A stretch of DNA of 64,000 nucleotides from Faecalibacter sp. LW9 (GTDB lineage Bacteria; Bacteroidota; Bacteroidia; Flavobacteriales; Weeksellaceae): NCBI RefSeq assembly GCF_034661295.1, contig NZ_CP141062.1, positions 1,798,001-1,862,000 of the forward strand. The letters are read 5' to 3'. The number at the start of each line of letters is the position of its first letter. Positions within the stretch are counted from its first letter, which is position 1. The notes under the pieces were generated by a model. It ran no database searches and was not told where the DNA came from. It saw nothing but the letters and a program-made list of their open reading frames with translations. Positions 1 to 9,433 of the stretch are shown here, piece by piece. The position numbers and the translations under genes were made by a program.

Positions 1-231
1 TTTATCGATTACTAAAATGTCTCCTTCGTCCATATCGGCGTCAATCATCGAGTCTCCTTTTACACGTGCATAAAAAGTTGATTCTCTATTTTTTACCAAG
101 GCAACATCCAAACTAATTTTATCGGTTTTAAAATCTTCAGCAGGAGATGGAAATCCGGCTTGTATAGGATTTTCCATAAGAATGGCTTCTCTTCCTTTAA
201 CGATTTGTGGGGAGTTAATAATTAATTTCAT
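1..231 (-). CDS. umuD: UmuD-like polymerase V autoproteolytic subunit (partial, C-terminus outside window)
   Basis: The first 77 residues are visible; the gene runs off the left edge. The LexA/UmuD family S24 peptidase fold is recognisable. A self-cleavage site AGFPSPA lies at residues 25-31 (cleavage expected between Ala25 and Gly26), and the catalytic serine is in GDSMID at Ser61, almost the same numbering as E. coli UmuD. Family knowledge: RecA filament stimulates self-cleavage, and the processed form binds UmuC to give a mutagenic translesion polymerase. Its ATG overlaps the umuC stop as TAATG, so translation is probably coupled. The order is umuC then umuD, the reverse of the usual arrangement. 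Confidence 0.9.
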   Translation of the reverse strand, partial: MKLIINSPQIVKGREAILMENPIQAGFPSPAEDFKTDKISLDVALVKNRESTFYARVKGDSMIDADMDEGDILVIDK

Positions 232-1499
232 TAGGCGATATTTAAGTCAATTTGTATTAAATCATTAATATTTGTTGTGAAATTTTTCGATAGATGTTCT
301 TGACGCATTTTCCATGTGCGGTCCAAATCTTGAATGCCTAATTTTATTTTAGGTTCACCCATTTTTCGGTTCAGTCTATCAATGGCTTTCATTAAATTGT
401 TGTGGCGATAATCTTGTTCATCAAAAAGGTTAAGTTGTTTTTCGCTTGCTTGAGTAAAAGAAGTTACAATGACACCAGCTCTTTTATAGGCATATCCTTC
501 TCTGAAAATCATATCCAGCGCTTTAATCGCATAATTGCATAACGTGAGATTCGAATTACTTCCATAAGGCAATTGTAAAGTAACCGTTCGTCGGTATTGC
601 ATGGTTTCTTTTTGTGGATTGGTTTGGATCAAAACAGAAAGAAGATGAGCATCCGAATTTTGTTTGCGTAATTTTTCAGCACATGAAATAGCAAATGTGG
701 CGACACGTTCTTTCACAAATTCATATTCCCGCTCGTCTCTTTCAAATGATCGGGTAGTGGCAATGGATTGTTTGGTTTTGATGTCTTCTAAACGGAGAAC
801 AGATTCTCCAAGTAATTCTTTTTTTAATCGGAGTTCAACAATTGAAAATTCTTTTTTAACATAGTTATCGCTCAGTTGTGTAAAATCATATGCTGTATTA
901 ATATTAAGTGAACGTAATCGAGCTGCTAAACGTCTGCCGATTCCCCAAACTTCTTCAATGGATAACCATTTTAAAGCTTTGATTCGTTTTTGATCCGTAT
1001 CCAAAAGATAAACACCATTCAACTGATCTGGAAATTTTTTTGCGATTTTATTAGCAACTTTAGCTAATGCTTTGGTTGGAGCCATGCCAACACATACGGG
1101 AATACCTAAGCTTTTTTTTAGATCTTGTTTGATTTGCCTTCCGATGGTATCCAATTCATAAAAATGCTCGAATCCTTTAAATTCTAAAAATGACTCGTCA
1201 ATAGAATACACTTCAAAGTCTGGCGTGTAGCGTTGCAAAATATTCATGACGCGTTGGCTCATATCAGCATATAAATTATAATTGCTTGAAAAAACTTTTA
1301 CATTATGTTTTTTAAACAATGGTTGATATTGATATGCAGGAGCACCCATAGGAATTCCTAATCGTTTCGCTTCATCTGAACGAGATACGACACATCCATC
1401 GTTGTTGGATAATACAACGACAGGTTTGGAAAGGTATTGAGGATTAAACAACCTTTCGCAGCTTACGTAGAAATTATTACAATCGATTAATGCATACAT
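231..1499 (-). CDS. umuC: UmuC-like Y-family translesion DNA polymerase
   Basis: This is a 422-residue Y-family polymerase, the same length as E. coli UmuC. It begins MYALIDCNNFYVSCE with metal-binding Asp6; the second catalytic pair is in SIDES (Asp101, Glu102). SNNDGCV and SSNYNLYADM are UmuC-type palm/finger motifs. Near the C-terminus, QLNLFDE fits a beta-clamp binding motif. The reading frame stays open to a TTG at 1529, but the ATG at 1499 aligns with the family start, and a TAnnTTTG promoter element lies just upstream of it. It is followed directly by umuD with a one-base overlap. It would copy past DNA lesions during the SOS response. No SOS box was identified by eye. Confidence 0.93.
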   Translation of the reverse strand: MYALIDCNNFYVSCERLFNPQYLSKPVVVLSNNDGCVVSRSDEAKRLGIPMGAPAYQYQPLFKKHNVKVFSSNYNLYADMSQRVMNILQRYTPDFEVYSIDESFLEFKGFEHFYELDTIGRQIKQDLKKSLGIPVCVGMAPTKALAKVANKIAKKFPDQLNGVYLLDTDQKRIKALKWLSIEEVWGIGRRLAARLRSLNINTAYDFTQLSDNYVKKEFSIVELRLKKELLGESVLRLEDIKTKQSIATTRSFERDEREYEFVKERVATFAISCAEKLRKQNSDAHLLSVLIQTNPQKETMQYRRTVTLQLPYGSNSNLTLCNYAIKALDMIFREGYAYKRAGVIVTSFTQASEKQLNLFDEQDYRHNNLMKAIDRLNRKMGEPKIKLGIQDLDRTWKMRQEHLSKNFTTNINDLIQIDLNIA

Positions 1500-1504
1500 G
1501 CCGA

Positions 1505-1512
1505 CAAAACTA
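1505..1512 (-). promoter_or_regulatory. Bacteroidota -7 promoter element upstream of umuC
   Basis: The minus strand reads TAGTTTTG, an exact match to TAnnTTTG, ending six bases before the umuC ATG. If used, transcription would begin at or near the start codon, giving a leaderless or nearly leaderless mRNA. No convincing -33 TTG was found at normal spacing. Confidence 0.4.
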
Positions 1513-1641
1513 TTGGCTATTACGGACAATGTATGGCGTTGAATAAAAGTATTGTAAATATTTGTTAAAGATTGAAAATTAGAATGTTAGCTTAAATTAA
1601 TTTGGTTAAATTCATCTTAATAATATAAAAACCAACTGATT

Positions 1642-1968
1642 ATGTTCGAATGTAAACAATACCATTATGCTTCATCGAGTAAAGCGTTGTCGCGATTAAA
1701 GAAAAAAGGTTATGAAGTCGATTTTAATTTACTCCAAAATCGAATATTGGATTATCCACAAGATTTTAAAATCATTTATATTTTTCGTTATGAAGGAGAA
1801 TCGTCACCCGAAGATTGTTCTACAGTGTACGGAATAGAATGTGTATCCAGTGGAGAAAAAGGAGTATTTGTAATGGGGAATCCCGCCTATGATGGTTCAT
1901 GCGCTTCGAATCTTTTGCATCAGATCGAAATAGAAGGTCGATTAAATCAAAAAAGAGAAATTGCATAA
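1642..1968 (+). CDS. Small conserved Bacteroidota protein (often named phosphoribosylpyrophosphate synthetase-like)
   Basis: A 108-residue soluble protein without a signal peptide. The pattern of a short N-terminal helix (KALSRLKKKGYEVDFNL), then IYIFRYEGESSPEDCSTVYGIEC and GEKGVFVMGNPAYD, matches a family of about 100 residues common in Flavobacteriia. That family is frequently labelled phosphoribosylpyrophosphate synthetase, a name not supported by any PRPP-binding motif here. The function is unknown. The stop codon lies in the loop of the shared terminator hairpin with the convergent SPOR gene. It stands alone, divergent from umuC. Confidence 0.75.
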   Translation: MFECKQYHYASSSKALSRLKKKGYEVDFNLLQNRILDYPQDFKIIYIFRYEGESSPEDCSTVYGIECVSSGEKGVFVMGNPAYDGSCASNLLHQIEIEGRLNQKREIA

Positions 1969-1990
1969 AAACAATTTCTCTTTTTTTTAT
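1950..1990. terminator. Bidirectional terminator between the small protein and SPOR gene
   Basis: AGAGAAATTG (1954-1963) pairs with CAATTTCTCT (1972-1981), flanked by an A-run on the left and a T8 run on the right, so it can serve both convergent genes. Confidence 0.8.
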
Positions 1991-1993
1991 CTC

Positions 1994-2482
1994 TTATTTA
2001 GCGCGTCGGCATAAAACCTTATAAGGTATAGCGAACGAACTGTTGTATTTTGATTTTAATCTTCGAATGTCTGGGTTGGCAGAAGATTTTGTAAAATAAT
2101 CTCCAACTAAAACACGGTAGTCAGGAGCGAAATAAACGACTTGTGCACTCATGCCCGGGTAAGCTCGTTCAAATTCATTCTTTACTTTATCAGCATCTCC
2201 GCGGTTTTTTGAGTAATAAATTTGAATCTTAAATCCATTAATTTGTGTTTGAGTGGCACACGGATCTGAAGCATTGGCTTTAGGAGGGTCTTTTTTTACC
2301 ACCACTTTTTTTACAGGAGCAGGGCAAGAGGCATCCTCTTTTGCTGTGATCACTTGATTAATTCGCTGATCTAACTCTATTTTTAATGTTCCTTTATTTT
2401 GAATAATGACGGTATCTATTTTTTCCTGTGAAAAAACGACCGTTGTAAAGAGCATTAAGAGTAATGCAATAAAATTTTTCAT
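1994..2482 (-). CDS. Exported SPOR-domain protein
   Basis: 162 residues. A Sec signal peptide (about 1-18, ending VVFSQ) is followed by a Lys/Pro/Ala-rich linker with PAPVKKVVVKKDPPKA. The C-terminal SPOR (sporulation-related repeat) fold covers about residues 82-158, with GFKIQIYYS, an ADKVKNEFE helix and YRVLVGDYF. SPOR domains bind denuded glycan strands of septal peptidoglycan, so a periplasmic cell-wall or division role is likely. No partner domain is present. The gene is monocistronic and shares a bidirectional terminator with its convergent neighbour. Confidence 0.85.
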   Translation of the reverse strand: MKNFIALLLMLFTTVVFSQEKIDTVIIQNKGTLKIELDQRINQVITAKEDASCPAPVKKVVVKKDPPKANASDPCATQTQINGFKIQIYYSKNRGDADKVKNEFERAYPGMSAQVVYFAPDYRVLVGDYFTKSSANPDIRRLKSKYNSSFAIPYKVLCRRAK

Positions 2483-2846
2483 GAATGAATTAATTTAGGC
2501 AAATATAGCTTGAACTTTAATAGTTACAAAAAATTAATCTTTCCAAAACAAAAAGCATGCTAAAATGATAAAGAGATGTTATGTTAAACAGAAAAAAATG
2601 TAAAAAAAATCATTTAAAGCGGGAAATAATTCGTTTGATTTTGACTGATTTGAATAAGCATTGAATTCATTTATATTTCAATAGGAAAGCGGTATTAATT
2701 TAGAATCTTTTTAAATTAAGATGAATGACAAAGTTCAGTATAGAATCTTTATGATTTTATTAAGTATTGAAAGTATTTTTGCTGTTAGTTAAGTGTTCAA
2801 AATAAAAACTAATTAAAAGTAAACAACGAACTGAGAAATTAAGTAA
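2483..2846. other. 364-bp intergenic region upstream of the complex III operon
   Basis: Very AT-rich and without a plausible ORF or RNA gene. It separates the divergent SPOR gene from actA and should contain both promoters. One clear -7 match is listed separately; no strong palindrome was seen. Confidence 0.6.
2774..2781 (+). promoter_or_regulatory. Candidate -7 element for the act operon
   Basis: TATTTTTG matches TAnnTTTG about 66 bases before the actA ATG. No clear -33 TTTG was found at consensus spacing, so the assignment is tentative. Confidence 0.4.
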
Positions 2847-4265
2847 ATGAAGGCAAGATTTCTAACGAGAATACGTTTATGGAGTGCCGCGGTTCTTATG
2901 GCCACGTTCTCCCTTACTCAAGCCCAAGACGCTGGAAAAGGCTACGAGTTATTCGAGCAAAATTGTACAGCTTGTCACCAGATTGATGGCAAATTGATTG
3001 GACCAGAATTACGTAACGTTGAAAAACGTCTGATGGACGAACAAGGTTTAGGTAAGGAATGGTTACACGCTTGGATCAAAGACAACAAAGCATTACGTGA
3101 GTCAGGTGACGCGTATGCGAACAAAGTTTATGCTGAATATAATAACACAGAGATGTTAGCTTTCCCAGGGCTTTCAGAAGGTGATATTGATAATATTTTA
3201 GCATATACTGCAGACCCAGATGGTGGGAAAGCTGCTTTCGAAGCTGCTAAGGCAGAAAAAGAAGCGGCAGAAAAAGCTGCAAAAGACGCTTCTAAACAAG
3301 GAGGTGGAGGAGCTTCAACAGGAATTATTGCTGTTGGTTTCGTCGTTTTAGCTGCATTATTATTATGGATTTTAGCACGTGTTAATGCATTAGTGAAAGC
3401 TACTTCATTAAACGAATTAGATCCTAAAGTTGCAAAAACAGCTCAATCATTCTCAGCTACTTTTGAGAAATACAAAAAAGTTGCTGGTTTAGCTGTAGGT
3501 GTTTTAGCATTCTTCGCATTATTTAATGTATACTGGGGAATGATGGGAGTTGGTGTTGATAAAGGTTATGAGCCTGAACAACCAATTTATTTCTCTCACA
3601 AAGTTCACGCAGGTGTTCAAGGAATCGACTGTCAATACTGTCACAGTTCTGCGAAATACGGTAAAGTATCTGGAATTCCATCTACTAACGTATGTATGAA
3701 CTGTCACAAGTCAATCAAAGAATACAAAGGGGAGTACTTTGAGGAAGATTTAGTAGCTTCTGGAAAATTTGCTGATGGGAATGAAGTTAAAAAGTTCTAT
3801 ACAGGAGAAATCCAAAAAATGTATAAAGCGATTGGATGGAACCCAGAAACGAATAAATATGAAGGTACACAAAAACCTATCGAATGGGTACGTATCCACA
3901 ATATGCCAGATTTCGTTTACTTCAGCCACGCACAACACGTTGTTGCTGGTGAGCAAGCTATCTTAAAAGCAATTAAAGAAGGAACTATTCCAAATGCTGC
4001 TGAATTAAATATCGGTGGTGGAGATCAAGTATGTTTTGCATGTCACGGACGCGTTGATGAAATGAACGAAGTGAGAATGGCAAATGACTTCACTATGGGA
4101 TGGTGTATTGAGTGTCACAGAACTACTGAGGTAGATATGGACAACGGGTATAACAAAGAATATTACGCAGAACTACACGAGAAGTTGAAAAAACAATACG
4201 GTGACGCTACTAAAGTTACAGTAGATGCTATCGGAGGTTTAGAGTGTGGTAAATGTCATTATTAA
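2847..4265 (+). CDS. actA: Alternative complex III subunit ActA, multihaem cytochrome c
   Basis: 472 residues. An N-terminal export signal (about 1-26) is followed by a single-haem cytochrome c domain with CTACH at 40-44, an Ala/Lys/Glu-rich stretch, two membrane helices (about 155-178 and 211-232), and a C-terminal pentahaem region. CXXCH motifs there lie at 262, 283, 396, 420 and 467. The C-terminal part matches ActA, which passes electrons from the quinol-oxidising core toward periplasmic carriers. The extra N-terminal haem motif brings the total to six. It is the first gene of the act operon, followed by actB after 22 bases that include a purine-rich GAGAGGAG ribosome-binding site. Confidence 0.93.
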   Translation: MKARFLTRIRLWSAAVLMATFSLTQAQDAGKGYELFEQNCTACHQIDGKLIGPELRNVEKRLMDEQGLGKEWLHAWIKDNKALRESGDAYANKVYAEYNNTEMLAFPGLSEGDIDNILAYTADPDGGKAAFEAAKAEKEAAEKAAKDASKQGGGGASTGIIAVGFVVLAALLLWILARVNALVKATSLNELDPKVAKTAQSFSATFEKYKKVAGLAVGVLAFFALFNVYWGMMGVGVDKGYEPEQPIYFSHKVHAGVQGIDCQYCHSSAKYGKVSGIPSTNVCMNCHKSIKEYKGEYFEEDLVASGKFADGNEVKKFYTGEIQKMYKAIGWNPETNKYEGTQKPIEWVRIHNMPDFVYFSHAQHVVAGEQAILKAIKEGTIPNAAELNIGGGDQVCFACHGRVDEMNEVRMANDFTMGWCIECHRTTEVDMDNGYNKEYYAELHEKLKKQYGDATKVTVDAIGGLECGKCHY

Positions 4266-4287
4266 TATAAAAAAGAGAGGAGTATAA

Positions 4288-7200
4288 ATGGCTTCGAAGA
4301 AAAATTACTGGAGAAGTTTTGAGGAGTTAACTGACAATACTTTAAATGAAAAGTTAACTACCAACGAATTTGCAGAGGAAATTCCTGTAGATAATTTCTT
4401 AGGGAATGAAAGCGCCATGGAGAATAACCAAACTTCACGTCGTGACTTTTTGAAGATTTTAGGGTTCAGTACAGCTGCTGTTACATTAGCAGCCTGTGAA
4501 GCTCCAATCGTAAAATCTGTTCCTTACGTAGTTAAACCAGAGGATATCAATCCAGGTGTACCTACATATTATGCATCAACAATTTTTGATGGATACGATT
4601 ATGCTAACGTATTAGTACGTACTAGAGAAGGTCGTCCAATCCGTATCGATGCAAATAAAGGAGCAAAATATTTTGGTTCTACAAATGCTCGTGTTCAAGC
4701 ATCTGTATTATCATTATATGATTCAGATAAAATTAAAACACCATTAGTAAATAGCGGTGATAAATTCAAACAAACTTCTTGGGAAGATGTAGATGCTAAA
4801 GTAACAAAAGCTTTAGCTTCATTAGGAGGTAAAAAAGCAGTGATCTTAACTTCTTCTATTCCTTCACCATCAACGAAGAAATTAATTGCAGAATTTGCTG
4901 CTAAATATCCAACAGTTCAACACGTAGTTTATGATGCTGTTTCTTATTCAAATGGATTAGATGCTGCACAAGAATTCTACGGAAAAAGAGAATTACCTTA
5001 CTACGAATTAGCAAATGCTGAATTAGTTGTTTCTTTTAACGCTGATTTCTTAGCTGATTACAACGGAGGTGGTATGGAAGGATCATACGCTGCAGCTCGT
5101 AAACCAGGAGCTTCAATGTTACGTCACATCCAAGTTGAATCTGTTTTATCTTTAACTGGAGCTAATGCGGATACACGTTTCCCATTAAAGCCAACAGAAA
5201 CTGAAAAAGTTTTAGCAGAAGTTTACAATGGATTACAAGGTGGATCTGTTTCTTCTAAAGAAGCGAAAGCGATTGTAGCAGAGTTACAAGCAAAAGGATC
5301 TAAAGCTGTTGTAATGGCTGATGGTTCTAAAGAAGCTTATACTTTAGCATTTGCTATCAACCAAGTTTTAGGTTCAGTAGCTGTTTCTAATAAAGCAGTA
5401 TTATTAAAAGAATCAAATGACACGGTATTTAATCAATTCATCAACGAAGCGAAAGCAGGTCAAGTTGGTGTATTATTCACTTACCAAGTTAACCCAGTGT
5501 ACAACAGTAATAAATCTAAAGATGTTGAAGCAGCATTTAAATCTATTGGTTTAAAAGTGGCAATGGCAGAAAAATTAGATGAAACAGCTTCTTTAGCTGA
5601 TGTTGTAGCACCAGTAACACACGCATTAGAGTCTTGGAATGATTTTAATCCTTTAACAGGAGTTTATTCATTACAACAACCAACAATTCGTCGTGTATTT
5701 GATTCTCGTCAGTTCCAAGATTCATTAATCGCTTGGATGACAGGAGTAACTAAAGTCGTAGAAACTGAAGATCCAAACGATCCAATCATGCAAATGGCCG
5801 TTTCTGCAACGAGACAAAAAGTTTCTCCTTACTTCTTATACGTTAAGAACAACTGGGAATCAGCAATCTTACCTCAATTAGGTGTTGATTTTAACAAAGC
5901 TTTATACAACGGATACAATGAGTCTCAAGAAGCAACTTCATTTGCAGGAAATAGCGGAGTAGCTGCTGCAGCTGCTGCGAAATTAGCTGCTGGAAAAGCT
6001 TCAGAATGGGAAATTCAATTCTATGCAAAAGCTGGATTAGGAGATGGTACACAAGCAAATAACCCTTGGTTACAAGAGTTACCAGATCCAATTACAAGAA
6101 ACTCTTGGGATAACTACTTAACAGTAAATCCTATGGATGCTGAGAAGTTAGGAATCAAAATTCAAGATAACTACAATGTAACAAACGGAAGAATGCAATT
6201 CGATGGTGAATTCGTTAACGTAACTGTTAATGGAAAAACAATTGAAGTTCCAGTATTCATCCAACCAGGTCAAGCGTTAGGTACTGTAGGTTTAGCCTTC
6301 GGATACGGACGTACAAAAGCTGGTAAAGTTGCAAATGGAGTAGGGGTTAATGCTTATGAAATTTATGCAGGAAATGTAGGTGCGACTAACGTTAAGATTG
6401 AAAAATCTTCTCGTACAGACAAACACCCATTTGCTAACATGCAACAACAACCTACTTTAATGGGACGTTACGAAATCGCTCGTGAAGTTTCTTTAAATGA
6501 TTTCATCAATACAGATCGTCAAGAATGGAACCCATCAGCTATTATGCCAACTTGGAGAGGAACTACTCCAACAGGTGAAGTAGATATTTGGGCATCATTT
6601 GATCGTTCAGTAGGACCACACTTCAACTTATCTATCGACATGAATGCATGTACGGGTTGTGGTGCTTGTGTTATCGCTTGTCAAGCGGAAAACAACGTTC
6701 CTGTTGTAGGTAAAGATGAAATGCGTCGTTCTCGTGATATGTACTGGTTAAGAATCGACCGTTACTATTCTGATGTTACTTACCAAGATGAAGCTGGTCG
6801 TTTAACTCAGAAAATTGCGTTAGAGTCTGATCCAGATAACGAGCCACAACAATACAAACGTTTAATTAAACCAGAGGCTGAAAATCCAGACGTGATCTTC
6901 CAACCAATGATGTGTCAACACTGTAACCACGCTCCTTGTGAGACAGTATGTCCAGTTGCTGCAACATCTCACGGTCGTCAAGGTCAAAATATGATGGCAT
7001 ATAACCGTTGTGTTGGTACTCGTTACTGTGCAAACAACTGTCCTTATAAAGTACGTCGTTTCAACTGGTTTAACTACAACTTCAACGAGAAGTTCGATTT
7101 CCACATGAACAATGACTTAGGACGTATGGTTTTAAACCCAGACGTTGTCGTACGTACAAGAGGGGTTATGGAAAAATGTTCTTTCTGTATCCAACAAACT

Positions 7201-7446
7201 CAAGCTACGATCTTAAAAGCTAAGAAAGAAGGTCGTCGTGTAACTGATGCTGAATTTAAAGATGCAGCAGCATGTGCTGGAGCTTGTGGTTCAGGAGCAA
7301 TGAAATTTGGTGACATCAATGATGATAACTCAGAAGTAAGAGAATTATCTAAGGATAAACGTTCTTATGTGTTATTAGAAGAGATTGGTACTAAACCAAA
7401 TGTTATCTATCAAGTAAAAGTTAGAAACAGAAAAGAGAACGCATAA
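4288..7446 (+). CDS. actB: Alternative complex III subunit ActB, molybdopterin-oxidoreductase-like/iron-sulfur fusion
   Basis: 1052 residues. A Tat-type signal SRRDFLK starts near residue 50 and runs into a lipobox-like LAAC with Cys70, so a Tat-exported, lipid-anchored periplasmic protein is likely. The large central part resembles the molybdopterin oxidoreductase fold, which in ActB does not bind the cofactor. The C-terminal ferredoxin-like domain begins at CTGCGACVIAC (about 788). It continues with CQHCNHAPCETVCP (about 876), CVGTRYCANNCPYKV, CSFC and CAGAC, enough cysteines for several Fe-S clusters. It relays electrons within the quinol:electron-acceptor oxidoreductase. It sits between actA and actC in one operon. 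Confidence 0.95.
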   Translation: MASKKNYWRSFEELTDNTLNEKLTTNEFAEEIPVDNFLGNESAMENNQTSRRDFLKILGFSTAAVTLAACEAPIVKSVPYVVKPEDINPGVPTYYASTIFDGYDYANVLVRTREGRPIRIDANKGAKYFGSTNARVQASVLSLYDSDKIKTPLVNSGDKFKQTSWEDVDAKVTKALASLGGKKAVILTSSIPSPSTKKLIAEFAAKYPTVQHVVYDAVSYSNGLDAAQEFYGKRELPYYELANAELVVSFNADFLADYNGGGMEGSYAAARKPGASMLRHIQVESVLSLTGANADTRFPLKPTETEKVLAEVYNGLQGGSVSSKEAKAIVAELQAKGSKAVVMADGSKEAYTLAFAINQVLGSVAVSNKAVLLKESNDTVFNQFINEAKAGQVGVLFTYQVNPVYNSNKSKDVEAAFKSIGLKVAMAEKLDETASLADVVAPVTHALESWNDFNPLTGVYSLQQPTIRRVFDSRQFQDSLIAWMTGVTKVVETEDPNDPIMQMAVSATRQKVSPYFLYVKNNWESAILPQLGVDFNKALYNGYNESQEATSFAGNSGVAAAAAAKLAAGKASEWEIQFYAKAGLGDGTQANNPWLQELPDPITRNSWDNYLTVNPMDAEKLGIKIQDNYNVTNGRMQFDGEFVNVTVNGKTIEVPVFIQPGQALGTVGLAFGYGRTKAGKVANGVGVNAYEIYAGNVGATNVKIEKSSRTDKHPFANMQQQPTLMGRYEIAREVSLNDFINTDRQEWNPSAIMPTWRGTTPTGEVDIWASFDRSVGPHFNLSIDMNACTGCGACVIACQAENNVPVVGKDEMRRSRDMYWLRIDRYYSDVTYQDEAGRLTQKIALESDPDNEPQQYKRLIKPEAENPDVIFQPMMCQHCNHAPCETVCPVAATSHGRQGQNMMAYNRCVGTRYCANNCPYKVRRFNWFNYNFNEKFDFHMNNDLGRMVLNPDVVVRTRGVMEKCSFCIQQTQATILKAKKEGRRVTDAEFKDAAACAGACGSGAMKFGDINDDNSEVRELSKDKRSYVLLEEIGTKPNVIYQVKVRNRKENA

Positions 7447-7479
7447 TTAATTTATTAAAGAATCATAAGGTAAACAAAT

Positions 7480-8883
7480 ATGTCACATTACGAATCACAG
7501 GTAAGAGAGCCCCTTATTACAGGACATAAAACCTACCACGATATTTCTAATGACATCGCACGCCCGATTGAGAGTAAAGCAGGCAAACTTTGGTGGACTG
7601 CTTTCGGGATTGCATTCGTAGCATTCTTATTAGGTATTGGATGTATCGCCTATACAGTAGGTACTGGTATCGGGGTATGGGGATTAAATAGAACTATTAA
7701 CTGGGCATGGGATATCACTAACTTCGTATGGTGGGTAGGTATCGGACACGCCGGAACGTTAATTTCAGCCGTTTTATTATTATTCCGTCAAAAATGGAGA
7801 ATGTCGGTTAACCGTTCTGCGGAAGCCATGACAATCTTCGCCGTTGTACAGGCAGCGTTATTCCCTGTAATCCACATGGGTCGTCCATGGTTAATGTACT
7901 GGGTATTCCCAATTCCTAACCAATTCGGTTCATTATGGCCAAACTTTAACTCACCATTATTATGGGACGTTTTCGCGATTTCGACTTATTTCTCTGTATC
8001 AGTAGTTTTCTGGTTCATTGGATTAATTCCTGACTTCGCATTAATTCGTGACCGTGCAACTAAACCATTTGCTAAGAAAATCTACGGAATCTTATCATTT
8101 GGATGGGGAGGTAAAGCGAAACACTGGCAACGTTTTGAGGAAATCTCATTAGTATTAGCTGGTTTATGTACACCATTAGTATTCTCTGTACACACTATCG
8201 TATCTTTTGACTTCGCAACGTCAGTAATTAAAGGATGGCACTCAACAGTATATCCTCCTTACTTCGTAGCGGGTGCGATTTTCTCAGGTTTCGCGATGGT
8301 ACAAACATTATTAGGAGTTTTACGTAAAGTATTCCACTATGAAGCTTATATTACACGTAAGCACATCGAGTATATGAACATTGTAATCGTTGTAACTGGA
8401 GGTATGGTAGCAGTAGCTTACCTAACTGAGTTATGGATTGCATGGTACTCTGGATCTCGTTACGAAGACTTTACATACTTCTCTCCAGGTGCTGCAACAG
8501 GACCTTATTGGTGGGCTTTCTGGGCGTTAATTTTATGTAACGTATTAATCCCAGGTTTATTATGGATCCGTCCAATTCGAAGAAACTTCTTCTGGACTTT
8601 CATCATTTCAATCGTAGTTAACGTTGGTATGTGGTTCGAGCGTTTCGATATCATCGTAATCAACTTATCTCGTGACTACTTACCATCAAGCTGGACTATG
8701 TTTATGCCAACGTTCGTTGACGTAGGTATCTTCGTAGGAACAAACGGATTCTTCTTTGTATTATACTTATTGTACGCACGTACATTCCCAGTATTACCAC
8801 AAGCTGAATTAAAAACTATTTTGAAATCATCTGGCGAAAGCTACAAAAAACATCATACTGAAGATGAGCATCACGAACACTAA
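7480..8883 (+). CDS. actC: Alternative complex III subunit ActC, NrfD-type quinol-binding membrane protein
   Basis: 467 residues with about ten hydrophobic helices and the NrfD/PsrC look (HMGRPWLMYW, WDVFAISTYF, SVHTIVSFDFA). The first helix starts near residue 40 after a cytoplasmic N-terminus, and the C-terminal tail is His-rich (HHTEDEHHEH). In known complex III structures ActC provides the quinol oxidation site next to the ActB Fe-S clusters. The last 20 bases overlap the start of actD in another frame, indicating translational coupling. Confidence 0.95.
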   Translation: MSHYESQVREPLITGHKTYHDISNDIARPIESKAGKLWWTAFGIAFVAFLLGIGCIAYTVGTGIGVWGLNRTINWAWDITNFVWWVGIGHAGTLISAVLLLFRQKWRMSVNRSAEAMTIFAVVQAALFPVIHMGRPWLMYWVFPIPNQFGSLWPNFNSPLLWDVFAISTYFSVSVVFWFIGLIPDFALIRDRATKPFAKKIYGILSFGWGGKAKHWQRFEEISLVLAGLCTPLVFSVHTIVSFDFATSVIKGWHSTVYPPYFVAGAIFSGFAMVQTLLGVLRKVFHYEAYITRKHIEYMNIVIVVTGGMVAVAYLTELWIAWYSGSRYEDFTYFSPGAATGPYWWAFWALILCNVLIPGLLWIRPIRRNFFWTFIISIVVNVGMWFERFDIIVINLSRDYLPSSWTMFMPTFVDVGIFVGTNGFFFVLYLLYARTFPVLPQAELKTILKSSGESYKKHHTEDEHHEH

Positions 8884-9433
8884 AATCGTATATGGTCTTT
8901 ACGGAGACGACGATGATTTAATGAAAGCAGTAAAGTCAATTCGTAAACAAGGTATTACAATTGATGAAGTGTATACACCATTTCCTGTTCACCATTTAGA
9001 TAAAGCTTTAGGTTTAAAGAAAACTCGTATTTCTGACATTGGTTTTTTCTATGGTTTATTTGGAACGACGTTAGCAGCGACAATGACATGGTTTATCATG
9101 AATCATGATTGGGCTCAAGATATTGGTGGTAAACCATCATTCTCTTGGGGTCAAAACATGCCAGCGTTTATTCCAATTATGTTCGAGTTAACGGTATTCT
9201 GTGCAGCGCACTTTATGTCTTGGACGTATTTATTCCGTAATAAATTATATCCAGGTGCAGCACCTCAAAATCCGGATCCTCGTACAACTGATGATAAATT
9301 CATGATTGAAATTCATACTACTGATGTAGAGAAAATCAAAAATGTATTTATTGAGACAGGAGCAGAGGAAGTAACTGTAAAAGGTGACTTCCCTCAATCG
9401 AATGTTAACAATTTAGTACAAGAAGAAGCATAA
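8864..9433 (+). CDS. actD: Alternative complex III subunit ActD (DUF3341)
   Basis: 189 residues. An N-terminal soluble alpha/beta part (KIVYGLYGDDDDLMKAVKSIRKQG, about 7-30, and the motif VYTPFPVHHLD) is typical of DUF3341. Two membrane helices follow at about 66-85 and 105-128. The only reasonable ATG lies inside actC (20-base overlap). The stop overlaps the actE start as TAATG. ActD is a small membrane subunit of the quinol-oxidising complex whose own catalytic role is not established. Confidence 0.93.
   Translation: MSITNTKIVYGLYGDDDDLMKAVKSIRKQGITIDEVYTPFPVHHLDKALGLKKTRISDIGFFYGLFGTTLAATMTWFIMNHDWAQDIGGKPSFSWGQNMPAFIPIMFELTVFCAAHFMSWTYLFRNKLYPGAAPQNPDPRTTDDKFMIEIHTTDVEKIKNVFIETGAEEVTVKGDFPQSNVNNLVQEEA

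Noticed and set aside
664-864. Plus-strand ORF inside umuC
   Set aside because: Shadow of the UmuC coding frame with no similarity or start context.
2483-2846. tRNA or other structured RNA in the long gap before actA
   Set aside because: No cloverleaf, CCA end or stable GC-rich stem was found by eye.
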